Assembly (NCBI GenBank): GCA_905479805.1
Contig: CAJQNY010000166.1
Coordinates: 1 to 49,537 of the forward strand
Direction: 5' to 3'
DNA length: 49,537 nt
Source: an uncultured Arenicella sp.
GTDB lineage: Bacteria > Pseudomonadota > Gammaproteobacteria > Arenicellales > Arenicellaceae
How positions within the stretch are numbered: the first letter of the stretch is position 1; the number at the start of each line of letters is the position of its first letter. Position numbers and translations under genes: made by a program. Below the pieces are notes generated by a model, which worked only from the letters and a program-made list of their open reading frames with translations, ran no database searches and was not told the DNA's origin. Positions 17,267-27,457 of this stretch are shown piece after piece.

Positions 17267-19231
17267 CTAGATATTTCCTGAACTAGGCCTAGTTACAGAT
17301 TGCGGAACGTTATTGTTACTGGCTGTGGTATCCACATTATTTTCAACCGAATTCGTATCCTCAATCTCTGGCACAGCATTCGCGTCCTTTCCCAATAAGT
17401 AAAAGTCCATAACCTTTCTAGCAACTGGCGCTGCGACTCCACTCCCACTCCCCCCATTTTCAACAATGACCGCGATGGCAATCTTGGGCTTTTCAACCGG
17501 CGCAAATGAAATAAATAATGCATGATCCTTTTGAAATTCACTCAACTTTGTTGCGTCATATTTCGCGCCTTGTGCAATCGCGACAACTTGTGCGGTGCCT
17601 GTTTTTCCTGCAATAGTATATTCGGCATTCAAGCCGGCCCGGCGTGCGGTACCTCGTGGGTGCTCGACCACATTCTGCATCGCTTCAATAATTGACGAAA
17701 AATGCGCTTTGTTGACCTTCACCTTTTCCAATAATTTACCTTCGAGGTCGGCAATTTCATGCTGACTATCTCCACTTCCATGAGTTAATCTATCCACTAA
17801 ACGCGGCTCGATTCTGTTGCCACGATTCGCCAACGTTGCGGTCATCACCCCTAGCTGCAATGGCGTGGCTAACATATAACCTTGTCCAATCCCCGTGATC
17901 AAGGTCTCACCTGGGTACCATGGATTACTTCTTGCTCGTCGCTTCCATTTTTTCGATGGCATTAACCCAGATGGCTCACCTTTCAAATCAATTCCGGTTT
18001 GACTACCCAGTCCAAACCGGCTCAGGAAATCATGCAGCTTATCTATGCCTAGAGAGTTCGCGAGTTGATAGTAATAGACATCGCACGACTGCATGATCGA
18101 TTCCATCATGCTCGTAGGACCATGCCCTTGACGACGCCAGCACCGATATCGATGACTACTGCCCTTCAGCTGGTAATATCCTGGACAGACAACTTTGGAA
18201 TTTTTATTCCACCCGTTCTCCAGTCCAGCTAATGCAACCAAGCCCTTTATCGTTGAACCTGGGGCATAACGTCCGTTCAAGGCTCGGTTCAGTAATGGGC
18301 GATTTATATTGTCACGAAGTTCGTTATATGAACGATGGTCGATTCCATTCACAAACTTATTTGGGTCATACACCGGGTTGCTCACGAACGCCAGAACATC
18401 TCCAGATGCAGGTTCAATAGCAATAACTGAACCACGATGATCACCCAGATATTCCCGCGCTTTAACCTGCAGCTCAGCATCAATATTTAGATGAATATCT
18501 TCACCAGACACGGGCGGATTCTTACTTAATGTCCTAACCCTTTGCCCATGGGCATTAGTTTCAACCTGTTCAAAACCGACTTTACCTAACAACACATCTT
18601 CATACTTGGCTTCAATACCTAACTTGCCTATGTATTCTGTGCCTTTGTACGCCGCTCTATCAATTGAATTTAATTCACTTTGGTTTATGCGCCCCACATA
18701 ACCAAGCGCGTGCACTAACTCCCCTCCATAAGGGTAGTAACGTTGCAACCGAGCATGAACTTCGGCTCCACCAAAGCGGTTCTTATTTACAAAAAAACGG
18801 GCAGCCTCTTCCTCACTTATGTTGACCTTCAGTATTTGCGACTCGAAATCTGGTCGTGACCTTACCTGCGCTTTAAACTTACGAATTTCGTTAGGTGAAA
18901 TTTGTATTATTTTGGCGAGAGAGTCCAATAAGCCATCCATATTTTTGACTTCTGATGGCAGAACTTCGAGCGTGAATACCGGAATATTTTCAGCAAGAAC
19001 CTTTCCATTTCGATCATAGATTTGCCCTCTCACTGGCGGCACAGGGATGAGTCGTACTCGGTTGTCTTTTGATAAAACCTCGAAACGTTGATATTGATAA
19101 ACCTGCAGATACCAAATCCTTCCGACCAGCACCATAACCATCAAGGCTAACAAGACAACCAAGGAAACTAATCGCGAATGAACCAAGTTCGTTTCGCGCA
19201 AATAGTCTTTTAACTCAAGTTGCTGTGCCAC
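17267..19231 (-). CDS. mrdA: Penicillin-binding protein 2 (peptidoglycan D,D-transpeptidase MrdA)
   Basis: This 654-residue class B PBP has one N-terminal membrane helix (about 20-43). A pedestal domain with VRGQIYDRNGKVLAENIP follows, and then a transpeptidase domain. Active-site motifs are S326-T-I-K329 (in YAPGSTIKG), S382-C-D384, and KTG in IAGKTGTAQ. PBP2 crosslinks new wall in the elongasome. The GTG at 19231 is taken as the start. The C-terminal tail of about 40 residues is Asn/Ser/Thr-rich and probably disordered. It is flanked by mreD upstream and rodA downstream. Confidence 0.96.
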   Translation of the reverse strand: MAQQLELKDYLRETNLVHSRLVSLVVLLALMVMVLVGRIWYLQVYQYQRFEVLSKDNRVRLIPVPPVRGQIYDRNGKVLAENIPVFTLEVLPSEVKNMDGLLDSLAKIIQISPNEIRKFKAQVRSRPDFESQILKVNISEEEAARFFVNKNRFGGAEVHARLQRYYPYGGELVHALGYVGRINQSELNSIDRAAYKGTEYIGKLGIEAKYEDVLLGKVGFEQVETNAHGQRVRTLSKNPPVSGEDIHLNIDAELQVKAREYLGDHRGSVIAIEPASGDVLAFVSNPVYDPNKFVNGIDHRSYNELRDNINRPLLNRALNGRYAPGSTIKGLVALAGLENGWNKNSKVVCPGYYQLKGSSHRYRCWRRQGHGPTSMMESIMQSCDVYYYQLANSLGIDKLHDFLSRFGLGSQTGIDLKGEPSGLMPSKKWKRRARSNPWYPGETLITGIGQGYMLATPLQLGVMTATLANRGNRIEPRLVDRLTHGSGDSQHEIADLEGKLLEKVKVNKAHFSSIIEAMQNVVEHPRGTARRAGLNAEYTIAGKTGTAQVVAIAQGAKYDATKLSEFQKDHALFISFAPVEKPKIAIAVIVENGGSGSGVAAPVARKVMDFYLLGKDANAVPEIEDTNSVENNVDTTASNNNVPQSVTRPSSGNI

Positions 19232-19240
19232 CGTGATTGC

Positions 19241-19738
19241 CTAATTAATCCGCGCGCTGCGTCGCAATTCTTGTAGAAGAATAAAGATAAATGGCCAAGT
19301 CAGCATGCTACCTAATAAGGAATACCAATATTCACCCGTAATGGTAAAGTCAGCGATCAAGCCGTATAACCAACCGGTAACCAGTTTGAAGATACCCACA
19401 AAAATCCCCACGACTAACATTTGTTGCCAAAATGACAACACTCTGAGTTGAAGAGATGCTCGATTCACCATAAACGCTAGTATCGCCATGCCGAAACCAA
19501 GTACACCAAAATTTCTAACAAAAAGAACTTCCAAGACAGTACCTATCGCAAAGCCTATCCATGGACCCACTCGGTCAGGCACAGTCAACGCCCAATATAC
19601 GACAACCAAGGCCATCCAATCTGGCCGAAAATAGAACACCCATTGTGGTAATGGAATCACCGTGAGGGTCAACGCAATAAACGATGACAGACAGATGACT
19701 AAAAATAAATTTAGCGAACTCGCTTTTCGATGCATCAT
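19241..19738 (-). CDS. mreD: Rod shape-determining protein MreD
   Basis: This 165-residue inner-membrane protein has five or six hydrophobic segments, starting with LVICLSSFIALTLTVIPLP and the conserved RPDWMALVVVYWALTVPDRV followed by GPWIGF. MreD links MreC to the RodA-PBP2 synthase. It is placed between mreC and mrdA as usual. Two adjacent ATGs (19738 and 19735) are possible starts. Confidence 0.94.
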   Translation of the reverse strand: MMHRKASSLNLFLVICLSSFIALTLTVIPLPQWVFYFRPDWMALVVVYWALTVPDRVGPWIGFAIGTVLEVLFVRNFGVLGFGMAILAFMVNRASLQLRVLSFWQQMLVVGIFVGIFKLVTGWLYGLIADFTITGEYWYSLLGSMLTWPFIFILLQELRRSARIN

Positions 19739-19800
19739 GCTAGCGGCTCACTTCCATGACAGAAAGTAGCATCTTGAGTATACGACTAGAAGGCTGATAA

Positions 19801-20724
19801 TCATTCACGATTATCAAGCGGTGAGTCTTGGTCACGCTCCTCATTTGACAGATTTTGCTCCAACGGCCTGAGGACATTTGGAACCCGTAAATCATTGGAA
19901 TTAGAAGGCTCTCCGCGTGACAATAAAAGTACATGATTGGAACGATCCAACTTAGCTATTGGCTTAGCCGAAACCTCCATAAAAGCTTCGTCCTGAATCA
20001 CATCCACATCGGTAATTATTGCTACCGGGTAGCCGTTAGGGAATCTTCCGCCCAATCCCGAGCTCAGTAACACATCCCCTGGTTCAATATCCGAATTTTG
20101 GTTCAAAAAGGGCACTCGTAAGGTTGATACACTTCCTGTGCCATAGACCACAGTCCGCAAGCCTGTGCGTTGAATTTGAACCGGTAACGCGTGTCCAGGA
20201 TCAGTTATTAACAGGACACTACTATTGAACGGCATAACCTCTGTGACCTGCCCAATAACACCTTGGTCGTCTATCACTGCCTGGCCACCATAGACTCCGT
20301 GGCGTAATCCTCTACCTACCAAAATAGAGTGATTATAAGGGTCAATGCTGACATTAATTAACTCGGCCAAGGTTATCTTTTCTTTCAGTCTCTGAGATGC
20401 ATCGAGCAGAGCGCGTAAATCTTCGTTCTCCTCTTGTAAGCTACGCAATGACAATGTCTCGGCCTTTAGCTGAAAATATTCATTGCGTAAATTGTCGTAA
20501 GCCAACTTAATATCTGGCTCTGCAGATATTAAGTTGGTGAATACTCTACCAATGGCAGTAGGAAGGGATGCGAGAATTTGTACCGGCGCAATAGCCACAG
20601 CCAATACATTGCGAGGCATCTCTAGCCATTTGGTTCGCGCATCCATCACCATCAAAGCAACAGCGAGTATGCATACCACACCAAACTGTGACCATTCAGA
20701 GTTTTTGCGAAACGGATTTGCCAT
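19801..20724 (-). CDS. mreC: Rod shape-determining protein MreC
   Basis: This 307-residue periplasmic scaffold has one N-terminal membrane helix (about 13-27) and a coiled coil (about 70-115, LRNEYFQLKAETLSLRSLQE). The MreC beta-domain follows with GLRHGVYGGQAVIDDQGVIG and GDVLLSSGLGGRFPNGYPVA. It activates PBP2/RodA. The last 40 residues are charged and probably disordered. It sits between mreB (36 bp upstream) and mreD (62 bp downstream). Confidence 0.95.
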   Translation of the reverse strand: MANPFRKNSEWSQFGVVCILAVALMVMDARTKWLEMPRNVLAVAIAPVQILASLPTAIGRVFTNLISAEPDIKLAYDNLRNEYFQLKAETLSLRSLQEENEDLRALLDASQRLKEKITLAELINVSIDPYNHSILVGRGLRHGVYGGQAVIDDQGVIGQVTEVMPFNSSVLLITDPGHALPVQIQRTGLRTVVYGTGSVSTLRVPFLNQNSDIEPGDVLLSSGLGGRFPNGYPVAIITDVDVIQDEAFMEVSAKPIAKLDRSNHVLLLSRGEPSNSNDLRVPNVLRPLEQNLSNEERDQDSPLDNRE

Positions 20725-20760
20725 CGATGCAATTACACTGGCTATGGTTTATAAACTATC

Positions 20761-21825
<1,065 letters not shown>

Positions 21826-22100
21826 TTATAAAAGTATATTGTTATTGTTGTTAATCGGTAATTGTACATCGGAAACCCGCTACATTCTATTCAACAAAAC
21901 CGCTAACTGTGGTAATTTCATGGTTTATACATCGAAACATGGCATCATCTGTCATGCATTCCCAACAACACCGTCTAAGAACTTAGCAAGAACCCAGAAT
22001 TGGTGTTTATAGACATAATAAATCAAGTAATATTTGACGCTTTGCTATCCCATTGAAAGCGGGTAGCCCAGCACCAATAACAGCAATCACAAGAATTAAA

Positions 22101-22388
22101 ATGGCCTTAGACAAGCAAACCGTACACGATATCGCCCGCCTCGCTCGCTTACACATAGACGATGCAGAGACCGAAAAATATCAATCCGCTCTTTCAAACA
22201 TTTTGAGTTTGGTGGAACAAATGGAAACCTGCGATACCACTGATATTGAACCCATGACTCACCCTTTTGATGCGACGCTAAGATTGAGAGCAGATGAAGT
22301 AACAGAAACGAACAATCGTGATAAATATCAAACGGTGGCACCTGACACTCAAGACGGATTGTATTTGGTTCCAAAGGTAATCGACTAG
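22101..22388 (+). CDS. gatC: Asp/Glu-tRNA amidotransferase subunit C
   Basis: This 95-residue protein starts MALDKQTVHDIARLARLHID, typical of GatC, and ends in DGLYLVPKVID. I place the start at the ATG at 22101; the frame stays open upstream to a TTG at 22053 but that extension does not resemble the family. GatC is the linker subunit of the GatCAB complex, which converts misacylated Glu-tRNA(Gln) and/or Asp-tRNA(Asn) to the amides. gatA begins 94 bp downstream. Confidence 0.94.
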   Translation: MALDKQTVHDIARLARLHIDDAETEKYQSALSNILSLVEQMETCDTTDIEPMTHPFDATLRLRADEVTETNNRDKYQTVAPDTQDGLYLVPKVID

Positions 22389-22482
22389 AACTTACCTCGA
22401 CGTAATAAACCTTTCAAATTTAGGCCGAATTCACCACTAGGAATTCATTTTGCGTACACCGCAACTCAAACAGGATTAAGCA

Positions 22483-23958
22483 GTGACAATTACCACTCTA
22501 TCAGAGCTCGCCCAGCAACTTTCTTCAGGAAAACAGTCGAGCGTTGAATTAACACAAGATTATCTCAATAGAATTGAGGAATCGAAACACAATGCATTTA
22601 TATCAATCGATCCTGAAAAAAGTATCACAGCGGCAAAAAAGGCTGACGAGAGACGCGCAACAGGCGACACCGCTCCCTTGCTTGGGGTTCCGATTGCCCA
22701 AAAAGATATATTTTGCATTGAAGGCACACTGACGACTTGCGGTTCTAAAATTTTAGAAAACTTTGTAGCACCCTACACCGCAACCGTCGTGCAAAAAATG
22801 CATGATGCTGGAATAGTAAGCTTGGGCAAAACGAATATGGATGAGTTTGCGATGGGGTCGTCAAATGAGACTTCATACTATGGGTCAGTGAGTAATCCTT
22901 GGGGCAGCCAAGAGCAGCCATTAGTTCCTGGTGGAAGTTCGGGTGGCTCTGCAGCTGCGGTAGCCGCTCAGCTGGCACCTGCCGCTACCGGAACAGACAC
23001 CGGAGGCTCAATACGGCAACCAGCAGCATTTTGTGGCTTGACCGGTCTCAAACCCAGTTATGGCCGATGTTCGCGTTACGGGATGATCGCATTTGCATCA
23101 TCGCTAGACCAAGCGGGCCCGATGACTCATACCGCGGAAGATGCTGCACTATTACTCAACACCATGGTTGGCTTTGATTCCCGAGATTCCACTTCCTTAG
23201 AACTACCTGCCGAGGACTTTACTCACAACATCGACAACTCACTTGAGGGCCTAAGAATTGGTCTCCCAAAGGAGTTTTTCAGCGACGGTCTAGACTCTGA
23301 AATTGCTGAGCTGATTGAAAATGCAGTTAGAACTTACGAAACTTTAGGCGCGACCATAAAAGAGGTCTCGCTACCCAACACTCATCTCGCCTTACCTAGC
23401 TACTACGTTATTGCTCCCGCTGAAGCGTCTTCAAACCTAAGCCGTTTTGACGGCGTACGTTATGGGTACCGCGCTGAGGAATATTCTGATCTAGTCGACA
23501 TGTATACCAAAACACGCACGGAAGGGTTTGGAGAAGAAGTAAAACGACGGATCATGATCGGTGCCTACGCACTTTCCTCAGGCTACTATGACGCTTACTA
23601 TTCGAAAGCTCAAAAACTACGTCGCCTGATTTCAGACGACTTTACTCGAGTCTTCGAAAACTGTGATGTCCTCATGGGACCAACGACACCCACGACTGCC
23701 TTTGCTCAAGGGAGCCGCACAGATGATCCTGTCTCTATGTATTTAAATGACATTTACACTATCCCAGTAAACCTAGCGGGTTTACCCGCCATTTCAATAC
23801 AAGCGGGACTCACCCAGCAAAACCTCCCCATAGGCCTGCATATCATTAGCCCCTATTTACAAGAAGCAAAGTTGCTTAACGTTGCTCATAAATTCCAACA
23901 GGTAACCGATTGGCATCAAAAAACGCCAACAATATCTGCTGAAAAGGGGGACAAATAA
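22483..23958 (+). CDS. gatA: Asp/Glu-tRNA amidotransferase subunit A (amidase)
   Basis: This 491-residue amidase-signature enzyme has the Ser-cisSer-Lys triad: Lys74 (AQKDIF), Ser152 (PGGSSGGS) and Ser176 ([12 protein letters not shown]). It releases ammonia from glutamine for channelling to GatB. The start is a GTG at 22483 after the ribosome-binding site AGGA. The stop overlaps the gatB start by one base (TAATG), indicating translational coupling. Confidence 0.97.
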   Translation: MTITTLSELAQQLSSGKQSSVELTQDYLNRIEESKHNAFISIDPEKSITAAKKADERRATGDTAPLLGVPIAQKDIFCIEGTLTTCGSKILENFVAPYTATVVQKMHDAGIVSLGKTNMDEFAMGSSNETSYYGSVSNPWGSQEQPLVPGGSSGGSAAAVAAQLAPAATGTDTGGSIRQPAAFCGLTGLKPSYGRCSRYGMIAFASSLDQAGPMTHTAEDAALLLNTMVGFDSRDSTSLELPAEDFTHNIDNSLEGLRIGLPKEFFSDGLDSEIAELIENAVRTYETLGATIKEVSLPNTHLALPSYYVIAPAEASSNLSRFDGVRYGYRAEEYSDLVDMYTKTRTEGFGEEVKRRIMIGAYALSSGYYDAYYSKAQKLRRLISDDFTRVFENCDVLMGPTTPTTAFAQGSRTDDPVSMYLNDIYTIPVNLAGLPAISIQAGLTQQNLPIGLHIISPYLQEAKLLNVAHKFQQVTDWHQKTPTISAEKGDK

Positions 23959-25403
23959 TGTTCACATGGGATGAAGAATGGGAAGTAGTGATCGGCTTGG
24001 AGGTTCACACGCAACTACAGACCAAGAGCAAGATATTCTCTGGCAGCTCTATCGAATATGGGGCGGAACCGAATACACAAGCAAGCACCGTCGATCTAGC
24101 CCTGCCGGGCGTATTACCAGTGATGAACCTAGAAGCGGCACGGTTGGCAGTCAGATTTGGTCTTGCAATCGACGCACATATCAATAAAACCAACGTGTTT
24201 GCTCGAAAGAATTATTTTTATCCTGACCTGCCGAAAGGCTATCAGATCTCGCAGATGGAGTTACCCATCGTTGGCGCAGGTGCCATTGAAATCGAAACCG
24301 AGTCAGGCATCAAGTCAATCGGGGTTACTCGTGCTCATCTAGAGGAAGATGCCGGAAAATCACTGCATGAAGACTATCAAGGTAAAACAGGGGTCGATTT
24401 GAATAGAGCCGGCACACCGCTTCTTGAGATTGTCTCAGACCCGGACATGCGATCACCCGCTGAAGCTGTGGCTTACTTAAGGAAGCTTCACAACTTAGTT
24501 CAATACATAGAAATATGTGATGGCAATATGCAAGAAGGGTCATTCCGATGCGATGCAAATGTGTCAATACGACCAAAAGGCCAAGAAGAACTAGGTACAC
24601 GAACCGAAATAAAGAACATCAATTCATTTAAGTTTGTGGAACGCGCGATGGAGTACGAAATCGAACGGCAAATCGATATTTTGGAAGACGGAGGAAAAAT
24701 AGCGCAAGAGACACGCCTATATGATTCTGACAAGCATGAAACACGCTCGATGCGTTCCAAAGAAGAAGCGCATGATTATCGTTATTTTCCGGACCCAGAC
24801 CTTCCGCCAATGGTGCTGAGCGATGATTTTATCGAGGAGATCAGAGCCACACTTCCTGAACTACCTGAAGCCAAGAAATCGCGTTTTGAAACTAATTTAG
24901 GACTGAGCAGTGAAGACGCATCAATTCTCACGAGCAATCGAGCAACCGCAGATTACTTTGAACTGACCAAGTCTCTATGCAGCGCGGACACCAAGATCAT
25001 CGCAAACTGGATGATCGGCGAACTTTTTGCCAACTTAAATAAGTCAGAACTGGAGATTTCTAGTTCACCGATTACGCCGGCTCAATTTGCAAAATTATTA
25101 GATCGACTCCATGACAACACCCTATCTGGAAAGACCGCAAAACAAGTATTTGCCGCGCTGTGGGAAAATGTAGGAGAAGTCGATGACATTATTGAGCAAA
25201 AAGGCCTAAAACAAATAACGGATACGGGCGCAATTGAAGCGATTGTCGATGAAGTTATCACTGATAACCCAGACCAGGTCGAACAGTTCAAAGGCGGCAA
25301 CGACAAAGTGATCGGTTTCTTAGTAGGCCAAGTAATGCAGCGCTCAAAAGGCAAGGCCAACCCACAAATGGCGAATCAAATGTTAAAAGAGAAGATGTCT
25401 TAA
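23958..25403 (+). CDS. gatB: Asp/Glu-tRNA amidotransferase subunit B
   Basis: This 481-residue protein starts with [19 protein letters not shown] and contains [44 protein letters not shown] and the GatB/YqeY C-terminal helical domain (about 330-478). GatB activates and amidates the glutamyl or aspartyl group on tRNA. It overlaps gatA by one base, and the thioesterase-like gene starts one base after its stop. Confidence 0.97.
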   Translation: MFTWDEEWEVVIGLEVHTQLQTKSKIFSGSSIEYGAEPNTQASTVDLALPGVLPVMNLEAARLAVRFGLAIDAHINKTNVFARKNYFYPDLPKGYQISQMELPIVGAGAIEIETESGIKSIGVTRAHLEEDAGKSLHEDYQGKTGVDLNRAGTPLLEIVSDPDMRSPAEAVAYLRKLHNLVQYIEICDGNMQEGSFRCDANVSIRPKGQEELGTRTEIKNINSFKFVERAMEYEIERQIDILEDGGKIAQETRLYDSDKHETRSMRSKEEAHDYRYFPDPDLPPMVLSDDFIEEIRATLPELPEAKKSRFETNLGLSSEDASILTSNRATADYFELTKSLCSADTKIIANWMIGELFANLNKSELEISSSPITPAQFAKLLDRLHDNTLSGKTAKQVFAALWENVGEVDDIIEQKGLKQITDTGAIEAIVDEVITDNPDQVEQFKGGNDKVIGFLVGQVMQRSKGKANPQMANQMLKEKMS

Positions 25404-25404
25404 C

Positions 25405-26235
25405 ATGAGTTTCACAGAATTAGTTAGCAGCATGACCGCATCAGTCAACGAGTCTCGGTCTGGAGAGGCCCAGTCTGGAAGTACTCAACCGGAAACAACT
25501 CACTCAGTAACAATATCCGAAGATTGGATGCAGGGCCGAACCACCTACGGAGGTCTATCTGCCGCATTATGTTTACAAGCGGTTATGAACGAATATCCGG
25601 GGCTTCCCCCTCTTCGATCCGCGCAGATCAACTTTGTTGGTCCAGCGGGTGGCACGGTATCGATAACGACTCGAGTCATGCGCCAAGGCAAGTCTGTTGC
25701 CTATATCAGCGCCGAAATGGTTGGAGACAAGGGGATTGCGACGCATGCTGTGTTTTGCTTTGGCACATCCCGTGAATCAAAATTAAATAGAGATTTCACA
25801 GACAAACCTTGCGTTCCCGGCATAGAGGAATCTACTGACTTTTTCAAGCTCGGGCCTGGCCCTGTATTTACCGCAAACTTTGATTGCTTGCTCTCGGTGG
25901 GAGAGCCCCCCATGTCAGGTACTGATTTGAAAGAGTTCTATATCTGGTGCCGTCATAGAGATCAATCGGCTAATGGGGTTGTTGCTCTGCTTAGCATCGC
26001 CGACATGCCTCCGCCGGCGGTATTACCCATGTTCAAAGAGTTTGCGCCGATCAGCTCCATGACTTGGATGATGAATTTTGTCAAAGAAGACCTCAGCACT
26101 TCTGACGGCTGGTACCTTCTTCGCTCAGAGGCAGAAAACGCTCAGGACGGCTATTCAAGTCAAGACATGCAGGTTTGGAATAGCGATAAGGAACTTCTTA
26201 TTACCGGTCGCCAAAGCGTGGCGATTTTTTACTAA
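25405..26235 (+). CDS. Acyl-CoA thioesterase-like (double hot-dog) protein
   Basis: This 276-residue protein resembles the TesB-like/thioesterase-superfamily double hot-dog fold. The N-terminal half has the segment WMQGRTTYGGLSAALCLQA, then PLRSAQINFVGPAG and a second strand series ending THAVFCFGTSRES. The C-terminal half has DLKEFYIWCRHRD and MTWMMNFVKE, then DGWYLLRSEAENAQDGYSSQ and a final strand LLITGRQSVAIFY. The family hydrolyses acyl-CoA thioesters, but the substrate cannot be inferred. It starts one base after gatB, so it is probably co-transcribed; the functional link with GatCAB is unclear. Confidence 0.8.
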   Translation: MSFTELVSSMTASVNESRSGEAQSGSTQPETTHSVTISEDWMQGRTTYGGLSAALCLQAVMNEYPGLPPLRSAQINFVGPAGGTVSITTRVMRQGKSVAYISAEMVGDKGIATHAVFCFGTSRESKLNRDFTDKPCVPGIEESTDFFKLGPGPVFTANFDCLLSVGEPPMSGTDLKEFYIWCRHRDQSANGVVALLSIADMPPPAVLPMFKEFAPISSMTWMMNFVKEDLSTSDGWYLLRSEAENAQDGYSSQDMQVWNSDKELLITGRQSVAIFY

Positions 26236-26263
26236 CTAATTCACATCAAACGTGAATCATTTA

Positions 26264-26292
26264 TCGAAATGATTGGCTGCATCCCTTATAAT
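26264..26292 (+). promoter_or_regulatory. Possible promoter of the tRNA-Arg gene
   Basis: The consensus -10 TATAAT at 26287-26292 has TCGAAA (four of six matches to TTGACA) 17 bp upstream at 26264-26269. A GC-rich discriminator (CTCGGC) follows, common at stable-RNA promoters controlled by ppGpp/DksA. The tRNA begins about 60 bp downstream. Confidence 0.45.
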
Positions 26293-26351
26293 CTCGGCAT
26301 CCAGAGATGCATTGTTCAAATGGAGCTCTGTCTTAAGGACATAAAAATTAT

Positions 26352-26428
26352 GCGCCCGTAGCTCAGCTGGATAGAGTACCTGGCTTCGAACCAGGTGGTC
26401 GGGAGTTCGAATCTCTCCGGGCGCGCCA
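26352..26428 (+). tRNA. tRNA-Arg (anticodon TCG)
   Basis: A 77-nt cloverleaf with encoded CCA. The acceptor stem GCGCCCG pairs with CGGGCGC, with discriminator G. The D arm is GCTCAGCTGGATAGAGT. The anticodon arm CCTGG-CTTCGAA-CCAGG has TCG at positions 34-36, and the T arm contains GTTCGAATC. It reads CGA-type arginine codons. The 3' 19 bases and the following terminator are repeated 183 bp downstream. Confidence 0.96.
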
Positions 26429-26524
26429 TACATAAAGACCAGCCAAGCGATAGCTTAGTGCTGGTTTTTTTGTATGTGGTGCTCGGATGATTTAATTTGA
26501 AGCCAAAATATAGGAGTTCGACAA
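26410..26524 (+). repeat. Direct repeat copy 1: tRNA-Arg 3' tail plus terminator region
   Basis: This 115-bp unit starts inside the T arm of tRNA-Arg (AATCTCTCCGGGCGCGCCA), includes the terminator and ends GGAGTTCGACAA. Copy 2 lies exactly 183 bp downstream and is nearly identical; I see only a few differences (for example TACAT against ACCAT after the CCA, and GCCAAAATA against GTCCAAGTA near the end). Confidence 0.93.
26438..26472 (+). terminator. Rho-independent terminator of tRNA-Arg (copy 1)
   Basis: The outer stem ACCAGC/GCTGGT and inner stem AAGC-GATA-GCTT are followed by seven T. It starts 10 bases after the tRNA CCA end. Confidence 0.88.
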
Positions 26525-26592
26525 ATTCATCTGGAATGAATTTGCGCAGCCGGCAGGCTGGTCGAAGACCGAAGCACAGGACGTGCTGAGCC
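26525..26592. repeat. Hairpin-rich 68-bp spacer between the two repeat copies
   Basis: Together with a few bases on its left border this spacer can form four consecutive small hairpins: CAAATTCAT/ATGAATTTG, CAGCC/GGCTG, GGTC-GAA-GACC, and GCAC-AGGAC-GTGC. It contains no coding sequence that I can support. It resembles a dispersed REP-like intergenic element, but whether it occurs elsewhere in the genome cannot be told from this window. Confidence 0.55.
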
Positions 26593-26707
26593 AATCTCTC
26601 CGGGCGCGCCAACCATAAAGACCAGCCAAGCGATAGCTTAGTGCTGGTTTTTTTGTATGTGGTGCTCGGATGATTTAATTTGAAGTCCAAGTATAGGAGT
26701 TCGACAA
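26593..26707 (+). repeat. Direct repeat copy 2: partial tRNA-Arg tail plus terminator region
   Basis: The second copy of the 115-bp unit begins with the last 19 bases of tRNA-Arg (including CCA) but lacks the remaining tRNA, so it is a tRNA 3' fragment. The terminator inside it is intact. Confidence 0.93.
26621..26655 (+). terminator. Duplicated terminator (copy 2)
   Basis: Identical in sequence to the first terminator: ACCAGC/GCTGGT stem, AAGC-GATA-GCTT inner stem, T-run. It would stop any read-through from the tRNA before mobA. Confidence 0.85.
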
Positions 26708-26785
26708 TCTGATTAGGAAAACTCGAATTGACTGATATGAAAGCATCACTTTAAAATAGCTTCAAATAGAGGACAATGGTAGTTT

Positions 26786-27412
26786 ATGGATATGCCTCCA
26801 ATCGCTGATAACAATTTAATTTCCCCGCAGAACTCCACCATGGGCGTCGTCCTATCTGGCGGAGCGGGTTCACGATTTGGTGGGTTAGATAAAGGCTTAC
26901 AGCTTTATAACGGTAAACATCTAATACAAGCGGTATTGGAATCACTACAACCGCAAGTACACGACGTAATGATGTGTATCAACAGAAACGAAGATCAATA
27001 CCGGAGATTTGAATTAATAAGCGTTTACGATGAAGGCTCCGACTATGAAGGGCCACTAGCGGGCATTGTCTCAGCCATCAAGTATATTGAAGAAAACGAC
27101 AAACTTAGTCACATAGACTCCATGTTACTGAGTAGCTGTGATTCGCCCGCGTTACCCAATAATCATGTAGCGAAGTTAGCGGACTCCTTGAGCAATGGAG
27201 GCTGCCTATCTGCTGTAGTACACGATGGTGAGCGGGTGCAAAACCTTCATACCTTGATCCACCGTCAAATATGGCCTTCGATATTGAGCTTCTATTCCAT
27301 AGGAGGCCGCGCAATGCATCGTTGGCACAAAGAGGTTGGATCAGCCAAAGTCGATTTTTCAACTCAGGCCGACTGTTTCTTAAATATCAACTCCTTAGAA
27401 GATTTGATTTAA
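26786..27412 (+). CDS. mobA: Molybdenum cofactor guanylyltransferase MobA
   Basis: This 208-residue nucleotidyltransferase has GVVLSGGAGSRFGGLDKGLQ (residues 13-32), the pattern EGPLAGIVSAIKYI and SCDSPALP near residue 115. MobA attaches GMP to molybdopterin to form the bis-MGD cofactor. No other molybdenum gene is in the window. The ATG at 26786 is used; an alternative is two codons later. The convergent gspG ends 42 bp downstream. Confidence 0.9.
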   Translation: MDMPPIADNNLISPQNSTMGVVLSGGAGSRFGGLDKGLQLYNGKHLIQAVLESLQPQVHDVMMCINRNEDQYRRFELISVYDEGSDYEGPLAGIVSAIKYIEENDKLSHIDSMLLSSCDSPALPNNHVAKLADSLSNGGCLSAVVHDGERVQNLHTLIHRQIWPSILSFYSIGGRAMHRWHKEVGSAKVDFSTQADCFLNINSLEDLI

Positions 27413-27423
27413 TCAAATCTTCT
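27397..27423. terminator. Inverted repeat at the mobA 3' end
   Basis: The 11-bp arms AGAAGATTTGA and TCAAATCTTCT pair around a 5-nt loop that includes the mobA stop codon. The stem is AT-rich and lacks a clean T-tail, so it may be a weak terminator or an mRNA-stabilising structure for mobA. Confidence 0.4.
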
Positions 27424-27457
27424 CAACAGTCAATTAATCTTCTCAACAGTCAATTAA
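27418..27457. repeat. 20-bp tandem repeat between mobA and gspG
   Basis: The 20-mer TCTTCTCAACAGTCAATTAA occurs twice in direct succession (27418-27437 and 27438-27457). A partial third copy (TCTTC) follows and forms the end of gspG. Confidence 0.92.

Noticed and set aside
19740-19934. Short minus-strand frame between mreC and mreD
   Set aside because: It mostly overlaps the mreC 3' end in another frame; the 62-bp gap itself has no gene.
26316-26690. Minus-strand open frame of 124 codons with a repeated segment across tRNA-Arg
   Set aside because: It is antisense to tRNA-Arg and its duplicated tail. The RPERFELPTTWFEARYSIQL-type peptide is a well-known artefact of translating the tRNA complement.
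26410-26707. Prophage or genomic-island attachment sites
   Set aside because: No integrase or phage gene lies between or beside the copies, and the interval is only 68 bp. It is kept as a repeat, with island scar only as a possibility.
27418-27457. Tandem 20-bp repeats as a possible CRISPR-like array
   Set aside because: The copies are directly adjacent without spacers, only two full units exist, and no cas gene is present.
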